Under the pieces are notes generated by a model that saw only the letters and a list, made by a program, of their open reading frames with translations, was not told the origin of the DNA and did no database searches. The position numbers and the translations under genes are program-made. Shown here one piece after another: positions 7,745-15,488 of a stretch of DNA of 64,000 nt. Origin of the DNA: an uncultured Lachnospiraceae bacterium (GTDB lineage: Bacteria > Bacillota > Clostridia > Lachnospirales > Lachnospiraceae); NCBI GenBank assembly GCA_902779355.1, contig CACZBF010000014.1, positions 1 through 64,000 of the forward strand, written 5' to 3'. How positions within the stretch are numbered: the first letter of the stretch is position 1; each line of letters opens with the position of its first letter.

Positions 7745-9166
7745 TCAGACCGGATATGCTCCGTTCTTCGTGTCTGCTTTTGTCGCATCCACGCCAGTCT
7801 GCTGCGCTTCACGATATTTGAAGAAGTCTGTCGCCACCTGCGGGAACAGAGCGTAGCTCAATACGTCCTCATCCTGCTGCTTGTACTGCTTCATCTCCGC
7901 TTCAAGTTTATCAAGCTCCGGTGCAAGATCGTCTGCCGGACGATGCGTGATGATCTGCTTCTTCTCCTCATCGGAGAGCACCTGATTGACCACATCCTGG
8001 TTAAACGGTTTCACGGTCTGGCCATAACCACCCATCAGAATACCCTTGGTCTCCTTTGTTGCCACTTTATAACGTCCGCCCATCAGCACATTAAACACGG
8101 CCTGTGTACCGACAATCTGAGATGACGGTGTCACAAGTGGCGGCTCACCAAGGTCTTTCCGCACGCGCGGTACTTCGTTCAGCACCTCTTCGAACTTGTC
8201 TTCTGCGCCCTGCTCTTTGAGCTGGGAAAGAAGGTTACTGAGCATACCGCCCGGTACCTGATATTTCAATGTCATGATGTTGACACCGAGCACCTTCGGA
8301 TTCAGAAGGCCTGAATCAAGCGCCTGCTGACGGATCGGTGCAAAGTAGTCTGCAATCTCAGTCAGCTGATCCAGATTCAGTCCTGTATCATACGGCGTCC
8401 CCTTGAAGGTCTGCACCATCACTTCCGTTGCCGGCTGGCTCGTACCAAGTGCAAGCGGGCTCATTGCGGTATCGATGATGTCGCATCCGGACTCGACTGC
8501 CTTCAGCAGTGTCATAGACGCCACACCGGAGGTGTAATGTGTATGCAGCTCGATCGGAATGGAAACAGCGCCCTTCAGCGCTTTTACAAGGCGTTCTGCC
8601 TCATACGGCACAAGAAGACCTGCCATATCTTTGATGCAAAGGGAATTTGCACCCATATCTTCGACCTTCTTTGCCATTTCAACCCAGTAATCCAACGTAT
8701 AGGCATCACCAAGCGTATAGGAAAGCGCAACCTGTGCATGTCCCTTCTCTTTGTTCGTTGCGGTAACCGCCGTTTGAAGGTTTCTCAGGTCGTTTAAGCA
8801 ATCGAAAATACGAATGATATCGATGCCGTTTGCAATGGACTTCTGGACAAAGTACTCCACCACGTCATCCGCGTAGGGACGATAACCCAGGATATTCTGT
8901 CCGCGGAACAGCATCTGCAGTTTAGTGTTCTTAAAGCCCGCACGAAGTTTCCGAAGGCGCTCCCACGGATCTTCCTTCAGGAAGCGGAGGCATGCGTCAA
9001 ACGTCGCACCGCCCCAGCACTCGACGGCATGATAACCGACTTTATCCATTTTATCGATGATCGGCAACATCTGCTCCGTCGTCATACGCGTTGCGATCAT
9101 GGACTGATGCGCATCACGCAGAATGGTCTCGGTGATCTTCACCGGTTTCTTTTCAATCTCAGACAT
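7745..9166 (-). CDS. oadA: Oxaloacetate decarboxylase alpha subunit / pyruvate carboxylase subunit B, lacking biotinyl domain
   Basis: 473 aa. Carboxyltransferase that moves CO2 between a 2-oxoacid and the biotin of a carrier protein. The HMGL-like TIM barrel starts with TETILRDAHQS (residues 12-22). CIKDMAG (about 177-183) supplies the lysine that is carboxylated, and ELHTHYTSG (about 205-213) the metal-binding histidines. The conserved post-barrel domain (YQVPGGMLSNL) follows. There is no C-terminal biotin domain; the separate biotin carrier at 10374-10748 must serve it. It is the last gene of the decarboxylase cluster, 42 bp after oadB. A stand-alone role with a biotin carboxylase encoded elsewhere cannot be excluded. 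Confidence 0.92.
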   Translation of the reverse strand: MSEIEKKPVKITETILRDAHQSMIATRMTTEQMLPIIDKMDKVGYHAVECWGGATFDACLRFLKEDPWERLRKLRAGFKNTKLQMLFRGQNILGYRPYADDVVEYFVQKSIANGIDIIRIFDCLNDLRNLQTAVTATNKEKGHAQVALSYTLGDAYTLDYWVEMAKKVEDMGANSLCIKDMAGLLVPYEAERLVKALKGAVSIPIELHTHYTSGVASMTLLKAVESGCDIIDTAMSPLALGTSQPATEVMVQTFKGTPYDTGLNLDQLTEIADYFAPIRQQALDSGLLNPKVLGVNIMTLKYQVPGGMLSNLLSQLKEQGAEDKFEEVLNEVPRVRKDLGEPPLVTPSSQIVGTQAVFNVLMGGRYKVATKETKGILMGGYGQTVKPFNQDVVNQVLSDEEKKQIITHRPADDLAPELDKLEAEMKQYKQQDEDVLSYALFPQVATDFFKYREAQQTGVDATKADTKNGAYPV

Positions 9167-9208
9167 ATGATTCTCCTTTCAAAGTCACCCTGCTCTCATG
9201 CAGCGCAC

Positions 9209-10357
9209 TCAGATTCCAAATATCGCCATAAAGGTTCCGGCGGCAACGGCAGTTCCGATGACCCCGGCCACATTCGGCCCCATTGCGTGCATCAACAGGA
9301 AGTTGGTCGGATCCGCTTCCGCGCCCACCTTCTGCGACACACGGGCGGCCATTGGCACGGCGGACACCCCGGCGGAGCCAATGAGCGGATTGATCTTGCC
9401 CTTCGTGATCAAACAGAGCAGCTTCCCTAGCAGGACACCGGCGGCAGTACCAAAGATAAATGCCACCAGTCCGAGGATGACAATCTTGATCGTTTTACCG
9501 TTCAGGAATGCCTCCGCGCTCGTGGACGCACCGACAGAAGTACCGAGCAAGATAACCACGATGTACATCAATGCATTGCTTGCCGTCGTCTCGAGCTGTT
9601 TCACCACACCGCACTCACGGAACAGGTTGCCAAGCATCAGCATACCAACCAGCGGAGCAGTCGTCGGAAGGATCAGGCAGACGATGATCGTCACGATGAT
9701 CGGGAATAAAATCTTCTCCAACTTGCTGACCGGACGCAGCTGATCCATCTTGATCGCGCGTTCCTTCTTCGTCGTCAGCAGTTTCATAATCGGCGGTTGA
9801 ATGATCGGAACCAATGCCATATAGGAATATGCCGCCACCGCAATTGGTCCCATCAGACCTGATTGTCCCAGTTTTCCGGCCAGGAAGATCGAGGTCGGTC
9901 CGTCAGCCCCGCCGATGATGGAAACCGCTGCTGCAGCCTTATCATTGAAGCCGAGCAGGATTGCGAGCAGATAAGCGGTAAAAATACCGAACTGTGCTGC
10001 CGCACCCATCAGGAAACTGATCGGGTTTGCAATTAACGGGCCGAAGTCTGTCATCGCACCGACACCCATGAAGATCAGGGACGGCAGAATCGACCATTCA
10101 TCCAATTGGAAAAAGTAATACAGTAACCCGCCTACGCCGTTGCTTGTCTCCTCCGGAGAGGCAATGATGTCCGGATAGATATTGACAAGCAGCATTCCGA
10201 ATGCGATCGGAATCAGAAGAAGCGGTTCAAATCCCTTGCGGATTCCGAGGTACAGGAATACGCATGCCACCGCAATCATGATATAATTGCCGACGGTCAG
10301 ATTTAAAAACGCTGTCTGATGCAGAAGGTTACCTAAAGTCTCTGCAACATAACTCAT
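9209..10357 (-). CDS. oadB: Sodium ion-translocating decarboxylase beta subunit
   Basis: 382 aa, the usual size. Polytopic membrane protein that decarboxylates carboxybiotin and exports Na+. About nine hydrophobic segments can be counted. The conserved Na+-site motif GGADGPTSIFLAGKL (about residues 149-163) and the C-terminal SAGVSAVPMAARVSQ / LLMHAMGPNVAGVIG blocks are intact. Seventeen bases separate it from the biotin carrier gene upstream. It is the only beta subunit in the window, so both carboxyltransferases of the cluster must feed it. Confidence 0.96.
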   Translation of the reverse strand: MSYVAETLGNLLHQTAFLNLTVGNYIMIAVACVFLYLGIRKGFEPLLLIPIAFGMLLVNIYPDIIASPEETSNGVGGLLYYFFQLDEWSILPSLIFMGVGAMTDFGPLIANPISFLMGAAAQFGIFTAYLLAILLGFNDKAAAAVSIIGGADGPTSIFLAGKLGQSGLMGPIAVAAYSYMALVPIIQPPIMKLLTTKKERAIKMDQLRPVSKLEKILFPIIVTIIVCLILPTTAPLVGMLMLGNLFRECGVVKQLETTASNALMYIVVILLGTSVGASTSAEAFLNGKTIKIVILGLVAFIFGTAAGVLLGKLLCLITKGKINPLIGSAGVSAVPMAARVSQKVGAEADPTNFLLMHAMGPNVAGVIGTAVAAGTFMAIFGI

Positions 10358-10373
10358 AAGGTTCTCCTCCTGC

Positions 10374-10748
10374 TTAATTCAAAGTCGCAAGAAGCTCACC
10401 TGCTTCTACGCGATTTCCTACCGCTGTATCAATGCTTGCAACCGTGCCGTCCTGCGGTGCGACAACCGGCGTCTCCATCTTCATGACTTCAAGCACCATG
10501 ATGGTATCACCCTTCTTCTTTGCATCGCCGACCTTGGAGTCGATGCTGACGACCTTACCTGCCGCGCCTGCAGTCACCTGTACGGAGCCTGCACCAGCGG
10601 AAGCTGCCGGAGCCGCTGCCGGTGCTGCGGCCGGAGCCGGTGCTGCGGCTCTCACCGAAGCTGCTGCAGCCGGCGCTGCGCCTGCGCCCTTTTCCTCAAC
10701 CGTCACATCATACACATTGCCGTTTACTGTAATCGAATAGTTTTTCAT
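10374..10748 (-). CDS. Biotin carboxyl carrier protein of the Na+-pumping decarboxylase
   Basis: 124 aa. N-terminal beta segment (MKNYSITVNGNVYDVTVEEK), an Ala/Pro linker of about 30 residues, then a biotinyl domain with the biotinylation motif EVMKME (lysine near residue 90). It carries carboxybiotin between the soluble carboxyltransferases and the membrane beta subunit. Equivalent to the gamma subunit MmdC or the OadA C-terminal domain of other systems. Located between the gamma-type and beta subunit genes. Confidence 0.95.
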   Translation of the reverse strand: MKNYSITVNGNVYDVTVEEKGAGAAPAAAASVRAAAPAPAAAPAAAPAASAGAGSVQVTAGAAGKVVSIDSKVGDAKKKGDTIMVLEVMKMETPVVAPQDGTVASIDTAVGNRVEAGELLATLN

Positions 10749-10786
10749 TGATTGTTTTCCTCCTGATTTCTCTTAAATACTCATCG

Positions 10787-11494
10787 TTAACGTCTTCGAA
10801 TGGAACGAACCACGAAATCGTCCGTTGATGTTCCGGTTGAAGCAGCGATCGCCGCCGCGATGACAGCGATGAGTTCGCCACTGTCCTGCTGCGTTTCTCT
10901 GCGTTCGATCTGTTCCACAAAGGTATCGCCCGCAGGCTTTTCTTCTTCTTTCTTGGAAAAAGCAGCCTGAATCTTCGGAATCAGATTGAAAGCATAGATT
11001 ACGAGACTGATCACGATCAACACCACGAATACAATGGAGATACACATGATCGTGTTAAGCCCGGCCTTTCCCATCTTTTCCGCGGTGGTATAGACCTGAT
11101 CCACATTGATGTCCGTGACATCCATGGTGTTGTAGTTAAACACATAGGTCAGCGTCAGCGGACGTTCCTCATAAAGAACCGTCTGCGCCGCAGTCAGGGT
11201 CTTTCCTGCTTTTTCTACCTGAAAATCCCCAAATCCCACGAAATTGCCGAGATCCGCGCGATTTTCCACCCAGCTTGTAACGAGCGCAGCGGTGGATTCG
11301 GATCCGCTTTCCAGATAGGACTGCAATTCTGCCATGGACAGACTCTCTAACGTCCGCACTGTGCTCTGGCAGGCTTCCTGCAGTTCATCATAGGTATAGC
11401 CGTTGTAGTCCACAGTCCTCGGGTCTTCCCCACATGCGGCAAGACCAAATACCAGAAGACATACGGCTATGAGTAAAGTCAGTTTTTTCTTCAT
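10787..11494 (-). CDS. OadG-like gamma subunit with N-terminal lipoprotein domain
   Basis: 235 aa, much longer than classical OadG (roughly 80-100 aa). It begins with a lipoprotein signal (MKKKLTLLIAVCLLVFGLAAC; lipobox LAAC, Cys about residue 21). About 120 residues of extracytoplasmic domain follow, then a single membrane helix (about 153-173, IVFVVLIVISLVIYAF). The cytoplasmic tail has the charged, Ala-rich ELIAVIAAAIAASTG segment typical of OadG. The membrane helix plus tail is the part expected to anchor and assemble the decarboxylase. The extra domain has no function I can name. Position between the carboxyltransferase and biotin carrier genes supports the assignment. Confidence 0.85.
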   Translation of the reverse strand: MKKKLTLLIAVCLLVFGLAACGEDPRTVDYNGYTYDELQEACQSTVRTLESLSMAELQSYLESGSESTAALVTSWVENRADLGNFVGFGDFQVEKAGKTLTAAQTVLYEERPLTLTYVFNYNTMDVTDINVDQVYTTAEKMGKAGLNTIMCISIVFVVLIVISLVIYAFNLIPKIQAAFSKKEEEKPAGDTFVEQIERRETQQDSGELIAVIAAAIAASTGTSTDDFVVRSIRRR

Positions 11495-11512
11495 CTTCTA
11501 TCCGCACCCTTC

Positions 11513-12946
11513 TTATTTTGCACTGTGTTTCTTAAACGGCACATCCATGCGCTTGGTATAGAGCATTTCAAATGCGTCGATCAGATACTTTCTGGTATCC
11601 TGCGGCTCTACGAGAAGATCCACATAACCACGCTTCGCTGCGGTCAATGCGCTGTCCTGGAGAGCATCGTATTCTTTTGCCTTCTCGGAAAGGGTCGCTG
11701 CATCCGCATCCGGATACATGATCTTGGCTGCAAGGTCTGCCGCCATCATTCCGATCTTCGCAGACGGCCATGCGTATACAAGATCCGCGCCGATCTGCTT
11801 GGAAGCCATCAGCACGCCTGCGCTGCCATAGGCCTCTCCGACCACGAGCGTCACCTTCGGCACCGTTGCGTTTGCGTAGGCAACAGTCAGTGCCCCGAGT
11901 TCTCTTGCAAGACGCTTCTCTGCACACATGCAGTTGCAGAAGCCCTTTGTATTCACAAGGGTCAATACCGGGATTTCAAAAGCATCACAGAAGTTCACAA
12001 AAGAAGCGGCTTTCTCCACACCTCTTGCGTTCAGAACTGCGTCAAAGGAGTCCGTCTTCTCACCGGTGCCGTCATGAATCTCGGTCGTATTTGCGACCAA
12101 TCCGACAGTCGTACCATTCAGGCGGATAAAACCGGTCACCATGCCCTTTGCAAAATCTTTCTTCGTCTCAAAGAACACATGATCATCGGAAAGTTCTGCA
12201 GCAAGATAGCGCGCATCACCTTTCATCACGTCCATAGACTGGCAGGCTCTGTTGAGGTCGTCTGCCGTCGGCGCATCGAGCTGTTTGCCGCTGTTATTGT
12301 CGGGCAGCATCGGGATCAGCGTGCGGATCGCAGTCAGGATCTCATCTTCTGTCCCTGCAAGATCGATGTTACCGGTTTCCTCACTCTGGAACTTTGCTGC
12401 CGAAGTGTCGCATTTATCAACATGATTGCCTTCGATCGCGTTCGGGGAGTTCAAAAACAGTTTGCCGTGCTCTTCTTCCATAAAGCAGAAATCGCACATC
12501 GCCGGCACAACAGAAAGTCCGCCGCCGCATTCGCCGAATACCGCTGCGATCTGCGGGATCACACCAGATGCCTGTGCCATTTTGCGGTAGATCTTGCCGA
12601 GCCCGGAAAGTGCATCCACAGATTCCTGCAGACGGATCCCTGCGCAATCCAAAAAGCCGATCACGGGAGCACCCATCTTCATTGCCATATCATAAACACC
12701 GGCAATCTTTCTGGCGTGCATCTCGCCAATCGTCCCATTCAGTACCGAGACATCCTGGCTGTATACAAACACCAGATTTCCATCGATCAATCCATGCCCT
12801 GTGATGACGCCGTCAGACGGTTCGGCCTGGTCTTTCAGGTTGAAGTCCGTGCTGCGCGCGGTCACAAGGGAGCCAAGCTCCACAAAGCTGTTCTGATCGA
12901 GGAGTCTCGCCAGCCGCTGTGCGGCTAAGCTGTCTTTGTTACTCAT
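11513..12946 (-). CDS. Acyl-CoA carboxyltransferase (methylmalonyl-CoA decarboxylase alpha-type)
   Basis: 477 aa, slightly shorter than the usual 510 or so. Crotonase-like carboxyltransferase with two related halves. The N-half has DGVITGHGLIDGNLVFVYSQD and LDCAGIRLQE; the C-half has VNTKGFCNCMCAEK and GEAYGSAGVLMASK, which bind acyl-CoA and biotin. It transfers the carboxyl group of a CoA ester (methylmalonyl-, malonyl- or glutaconyl-CoA) to the shared biotin protein. The ATG at 12946 is preferred over one five codons earlier because GGAGGG lies ideally before it. First gene of the decarboxylase operon, with a promoter at 12995-13023. The exact CoA substrate cannot be read from sequence. Confidence 0.88.
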   Translation of the reverse strand: MSNKDSLAAQRLARLLDQNSFVELGSLVTARSTDFNLKDQAEPSDGVITGHGLIDGNLVFVYSQDVSVLNGTIGEMHARKIAGVYDMAMKMGAPVIGFLDCAGIRLQESVDALSGLGKIYRKMAQASGVIPQIAAVFGECGGGLSVVPAMCDFCFMEEEHGKLFLNSPNAIEGNHVDKCDTSAAKFQSEETGNIDLAGTEDEILTAIRTLIPMLPDNNSGKQLDAPTADDLNRACQSMDVMKGDARYLAAELSDDHVFFETKKDFAKGMVTGFIRLNGTTVGLVANTTEIHDGTGEKTDSFDAVLNARGVEKAASFVNFCDAFEIPVLTLVNTKGFCNCMCAEKRLARELGALTVAYANATVPKVTLVVGEAYGSAGVLMASKQIGADLVYAWPSAKIGMMAADLAAKIMYPDADAATLSEKAKEYDALQDSALTAAKRGYVDLLVEPQDTRKYLIDAFEMLYTKRMDVPFKKHSAK

Positions 12947-12994
12947 AGTATCGCCCTCCATCTATTTTAAATCTAAAAAAATCAGCCACCCAAA

Positions 12995-13023
12995 ATCATA
13001 CCTCTATTTTGCCTATTTTTCAA
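12995..13023 (-). promoter_or_regulatory. Sigma-A-type promoter of the decarboxylase operon
   Basis: On the minus strand, TTGAAA (13018-13023) and TATGAT (12995-13000) are separated by exactly 17 bases, about 50 bases upstream of the carboxyltransferase start. Confidence 0.7.
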
Positions 13024-13045
13024 TCGGTATTTTTAACTATATCAC

Positions 13046-13181
13046 AAAAAAAGCGGCTGTTATTCACCGCAGGATCGCTTTCGCTACATGAAAAACGTAA
13101 CGGTTCTAAATGAGCAAAAAGCGCTCATAAAGAACCGACGTTTTCCAACGTTCCTGCTTGTGAAATAACAGCCGCTTTTTA
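13046..13181 (-). repeat. Long nested imperfect hairpin, likely terminator of scpB
   Basis: Arms 13048-13064 and 13164-13180 are perfect 17-bp inverted complements, extended by CAC/GTG with one bulge. Inside, 13069-13074 pairs with 13152-13157, 13092-13098 with 13138-13144, and 13101-13107 with 13131-13137. The whole 136 bases therefore fold into one long branched rod. On the minus strand the outer stem ends in seven T, so it can terminate scpB transcription. It is far larger than an ordinary terminator. Confidence 0.75.
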
Positions 13182-13188
13182 TGATTTC

Positions 13189-13764
13189 CTATACTGTTAC
13201 AACTTCCACCCCGGCTTCCTGCTCGGCCTCTGTTCGGAATTGCTCCATCTGGTCGGGCGTCAGCTCCGGGAGATCGTCGATGGAGGATACTCCAAAACTT
13301 CGCAAAAATTCCTCTGTTGTGCCAAAGAGCATCGGCTTGCCGGGTGCATCCAACCTCCCCAGTTCCTGTACCAGACCGTATTCCACAAGTTTGTTCACCG
13401 CATGGTCAGAACTGACGCCACGGATCTTCTCAATCTCCGCCTTCGTCACGGGCTGCTTGTAAGCCACAATGGACAATGTTTCCAGCAGCACGTCTGTCAG
13501 CACACGCTTGTGCGGCTGCTTCGCGATGCGGATCAGATACTCATACATCGCGCTGTCCGTACACATCTGATAAGAAGAGCCTTCCAGGCAGACGATCCGC
13601 ACACCGCGCCCTTCTTCTTCATAATGTGCCGACAGCTTCTCGATCCGTTCCTTGGTCTCCTCCTCAGAAAGTTCGATCGCACCGGCGATCTGGCTGAGTT
13701 CTACAGAGTCTCCCATCGTAAACAGGATCGCTTCTATGATCGCTTCGTAATTTTTTTCGCTCAT
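13189..13764 (-). CDS. scpB: Segregation and condensation protein B
   Basis: 191 aa, standard size. Winged-helix kleisin partner of the SMC-ScpA-ScpB condensin, needed for chromosome organisation. Two winged-helix domains are visible (about 5-85 and 90-165), with the conserved LETLSIVAYKQPVTKAEIE and VRGVSSD-like IRGVSSDHAVNKLVE segments. The ATG at 13764 matches the family N-terminus (MSEKNYEAIIEAILF) and lies one base after the scpA stop, so the pair is translationally coupled. Followed by a long hairpin. Confidence 0.96.
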   Translation of the reverse strand: MSEKNYEAIIEAILFTMGDSVELSQIAGAIELSEEETKERIEKLSAHYEEEGRGVRIVCLEGSSYQMCTDSAMYEYLIRIAKQPHKRVLTDVLLETLSIVAYKQPVTKAEIEKIRGVSSDHAVNKLVEYGLVQELGRLDAPGKPMLFGTTEEFLRSFGVSSIDDLPELTPDQMEQFRTEAEQEAGVEVVTV

Positions 13765-13765
13765 T

Positions 13766-14518
13766 TTATGCTGCCAGCCTCGATTCAATCCTAATATCGT
13801 CAAAGATCCGATCCTGCCTGATATGGATCGTCCCTGTCTTGATCAGTTCCAGCACTGCAAGAAAGGTCACGATCACCTCCATCTTGCCGGACTGCGCCTC
13901 CAGGAGATTTCGGAATGAAAAACTATGGTGGGTCGTACAATACTCCCGCAGATAAGCGATCCGATCCTCCAACGAGACCTCTTCTTTCTCAATACGGCCG
14001 AATTTAGAGCGGATCGGGTCGATGCGATCCTCCTGACGCCGCATCATCATCCGGAAGATATCGTTCAGTTTCTTTAAAGTCACGTCAGATACAAGTTCCT
14101 CCAGATTCACCGGTTCCTCATAGCGCGCCACTTCATCCGGAATGGTCGGTGCTTTGAACCAGACGCGTTCTGCATCAATCTGGCGATCCTTCAGCTCATA
14201 AGAAATGCACTTGTACATCTTATACTCCAGAAGCTGCCGCACAAGCTCTGCACGCGGATCCTCTTCTTCTTCGTTCTCAGGATTTTCCTGTTTGGGCAGG
14301 AGCATTCTGGACTTGATCGAAAGCAGCGTTGCCGCCATCACGAGAAATTCGCTCATGATGTTTAGATCCTGACGCTGCATCTCACGGATATACTCCATAT
14401 ATTGATTCGTGATCTCTACGATCGGGATATCGTAAATATTGACCTTGTTCTTCTCCAAAAGATGTAAAAGAAGATCCAGTGGTCCTTCGAATGCTTCCAG
14501 TTTTACCGGTATTCCCAT
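13766..14518 (-). CDS. scpA: Segregation and condensation protein A (kleisin)
   Basis: 250 aa. Bridges the SMC ATPase heads. The N-terminal motif FEGPLDLLLHLLEKNKVNIYDIPI (about residues 10-33) and the C-terminal winged helix (FLAVLELIKTGTIHIRQ, near 218-234) define the family. An acidic linker (ENPENEEEEDPR) lies in the middle. A near-consensus promoter sits at 14560-14588, and scpB follows immediately. Confidence 0.97.
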   Translation of the reverse strand: MGIPVKLEAFEGPLDLLLHLLEKNKVNIYDIPIVEITNQYMEYIREMQRQDLNIMSEFLVMAATLLSIKSRMLLPKQENPENEEEEDPRAELVRQLLEYKMYKCISYELKDRQIDAERVWFKAPTIPDEVARYEEPVNLEELVSDVTLKKLNDIFRMMMRRQEDRIDPIRSKFGRIEKEEVSLEDRIAYLREYCTTHHSFSFRNLLEAQSGKMEVIVTFLAVLELIKTGTIHIRQDRIFDDIRIESRLAA

Positions 14519-14559
14519 GATAAACTCCTTTTGACCTTACATTTTCACAACCAAAACTT

Positions 14560-14588
14560 ATTATAGTTGTTTACCCTGGGAAATACAA
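14560..14588 (-). promoter_or_regulatory. Sigma-A-type promoter of scpA-scpB
   Basis: Minus-strand TTGTAT (14583-14588), a 17-base spacer, and a perfect TATAAT (14560-14565), 41 bases upstream of the scpA ATG. Confidence 0.8.
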
Positions 14589-14629
14589 GATAAAAATACA
14601 AGATTTTGTAGAGAGGTCCAAAGCAAACC

Positions 14630-15475
14630 TCAAGATGGTGATTTCACATCGATCAGGACGACCTCTGCACGGTCAAAAATGCGAATGTGGAACGTATGTG
14701 TTCCAAGTCCTTTGCTGACGACAAGGTGTTGATCATCCTGCTCATAATGACCGCCGTCATATTTCGGGAAAAGCTTTAATTCCGGTGAAACGACGCTCTT
14801 TCCGCCTGGGATCCGCACAAGTCCGCCATGTGTATGACCGCTGACCGTGAGATCCGCTCCCCAGCGGAAGTAATCATCTCCAAATGCCGGATTATGAGCA
14901 AGCAGAATCGAAAATGACTGCTCATCGCATAGCCCGAGGGTTTCATTTAAAAAGCCGTCCGGGAGCGTCTGTTCTTTTCGTTTTTCATAATAAGAAAGCG
15001 GCAGGTCCAATCCGTAAAGTGTCAGCGTATTCCCGTGAACCGTCACGTTTTTGCTTTCGTTTCTTAATAAAATCACGCCGCTCTTTTGCAGTGTCTCTTC
15101 AAAAACAGCAAAAGACGGATTCTCGATTTTTGCACGAGCCTCATGATTGCCATAGGAAAAGCAGGTCGTTGCGATTCTGGATAATTCAGCTGTAAATGTC
15201 GCCATACTTTCGTATTGTGCCACTTTCTCGTGCACGATCAAATCCCCGGCTATCAGAATCAAATCCGGTTTTGCACCTCTGATCGCAGACAGCAGCCTCT
15301 CATTCCCTTTTCCATAGGAAAACCCATGTAAATCGGCAATCAGAGCAATGCGAAACCCCTCCGTTGTTTTGACGTTCTGCAATTCATATGTAGTCAAACG
15401 GAAAAAGCGCAGCTCAATCAGCTGCGCTATAACCGCGATCACTATGATTCCAATGATTATTCCACATGCAATCAT
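14630..15475 (-). CDS. Membrane-anchored calcineurin-like metallophosphoesterase
   Basis: 281 aa. The N-terminal hydrophobic segment (IIIGIIVIAVIAQLI, residues 5-19) anchors a metallophosphoesterase domain. Metal ligands are visible: IADLHGF (about 46-52), LILIAGDLIVHE (GD motif), SYGNHEA (GNHE), the LLAHNPAF histidine, and VSGHTHGGLVRI (GHTH). This is the YkuE/YaeI pattern, related to UDP-2,3-diacylglucosamine hydrolase-like and other phosphoesterases; the substrate is unknown. It starts 13 bases after pnp and has no clear Shine-Dalgarno, so it probably depends on read-through from pnp. Confidence 0.88.
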   Translation of the reverse strand: MIACGIIIGIIVIAVIAQLIELRFFRLTTYELQNVKTTEGFRIALIADLHGFSYGKGNERLLSAIRGAKPDLILIAGDLIVHEKVAQYESMATFTAELSRIATTCFSYGNHEARAKIENPSFAVFEETLQKSGVILLRNESKNVTVHGNTLTLYGLDLPLSYYEKRKEQTLPDGFLNETLGLCDEQSFSILLAHNPAFGDDYFRWGADLTVSGHTHGGLVRIPGGKSVVSPELKLFPKYDGGHYEQDDQHLVVSKGLGTHTFHIRIFDRAEVVLIDVKSPS

Positions 15476-15488
15476 CTTTTTGTATCAG

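Noticed and set aside
11525..12928. 467-codon plus-strand open frame opposite the acyl-CoA carboxyltransferase
   Set aside because: Same antisense pattern caused by codon bias. The minus-strand gene has conserved family motifs and a promoter.
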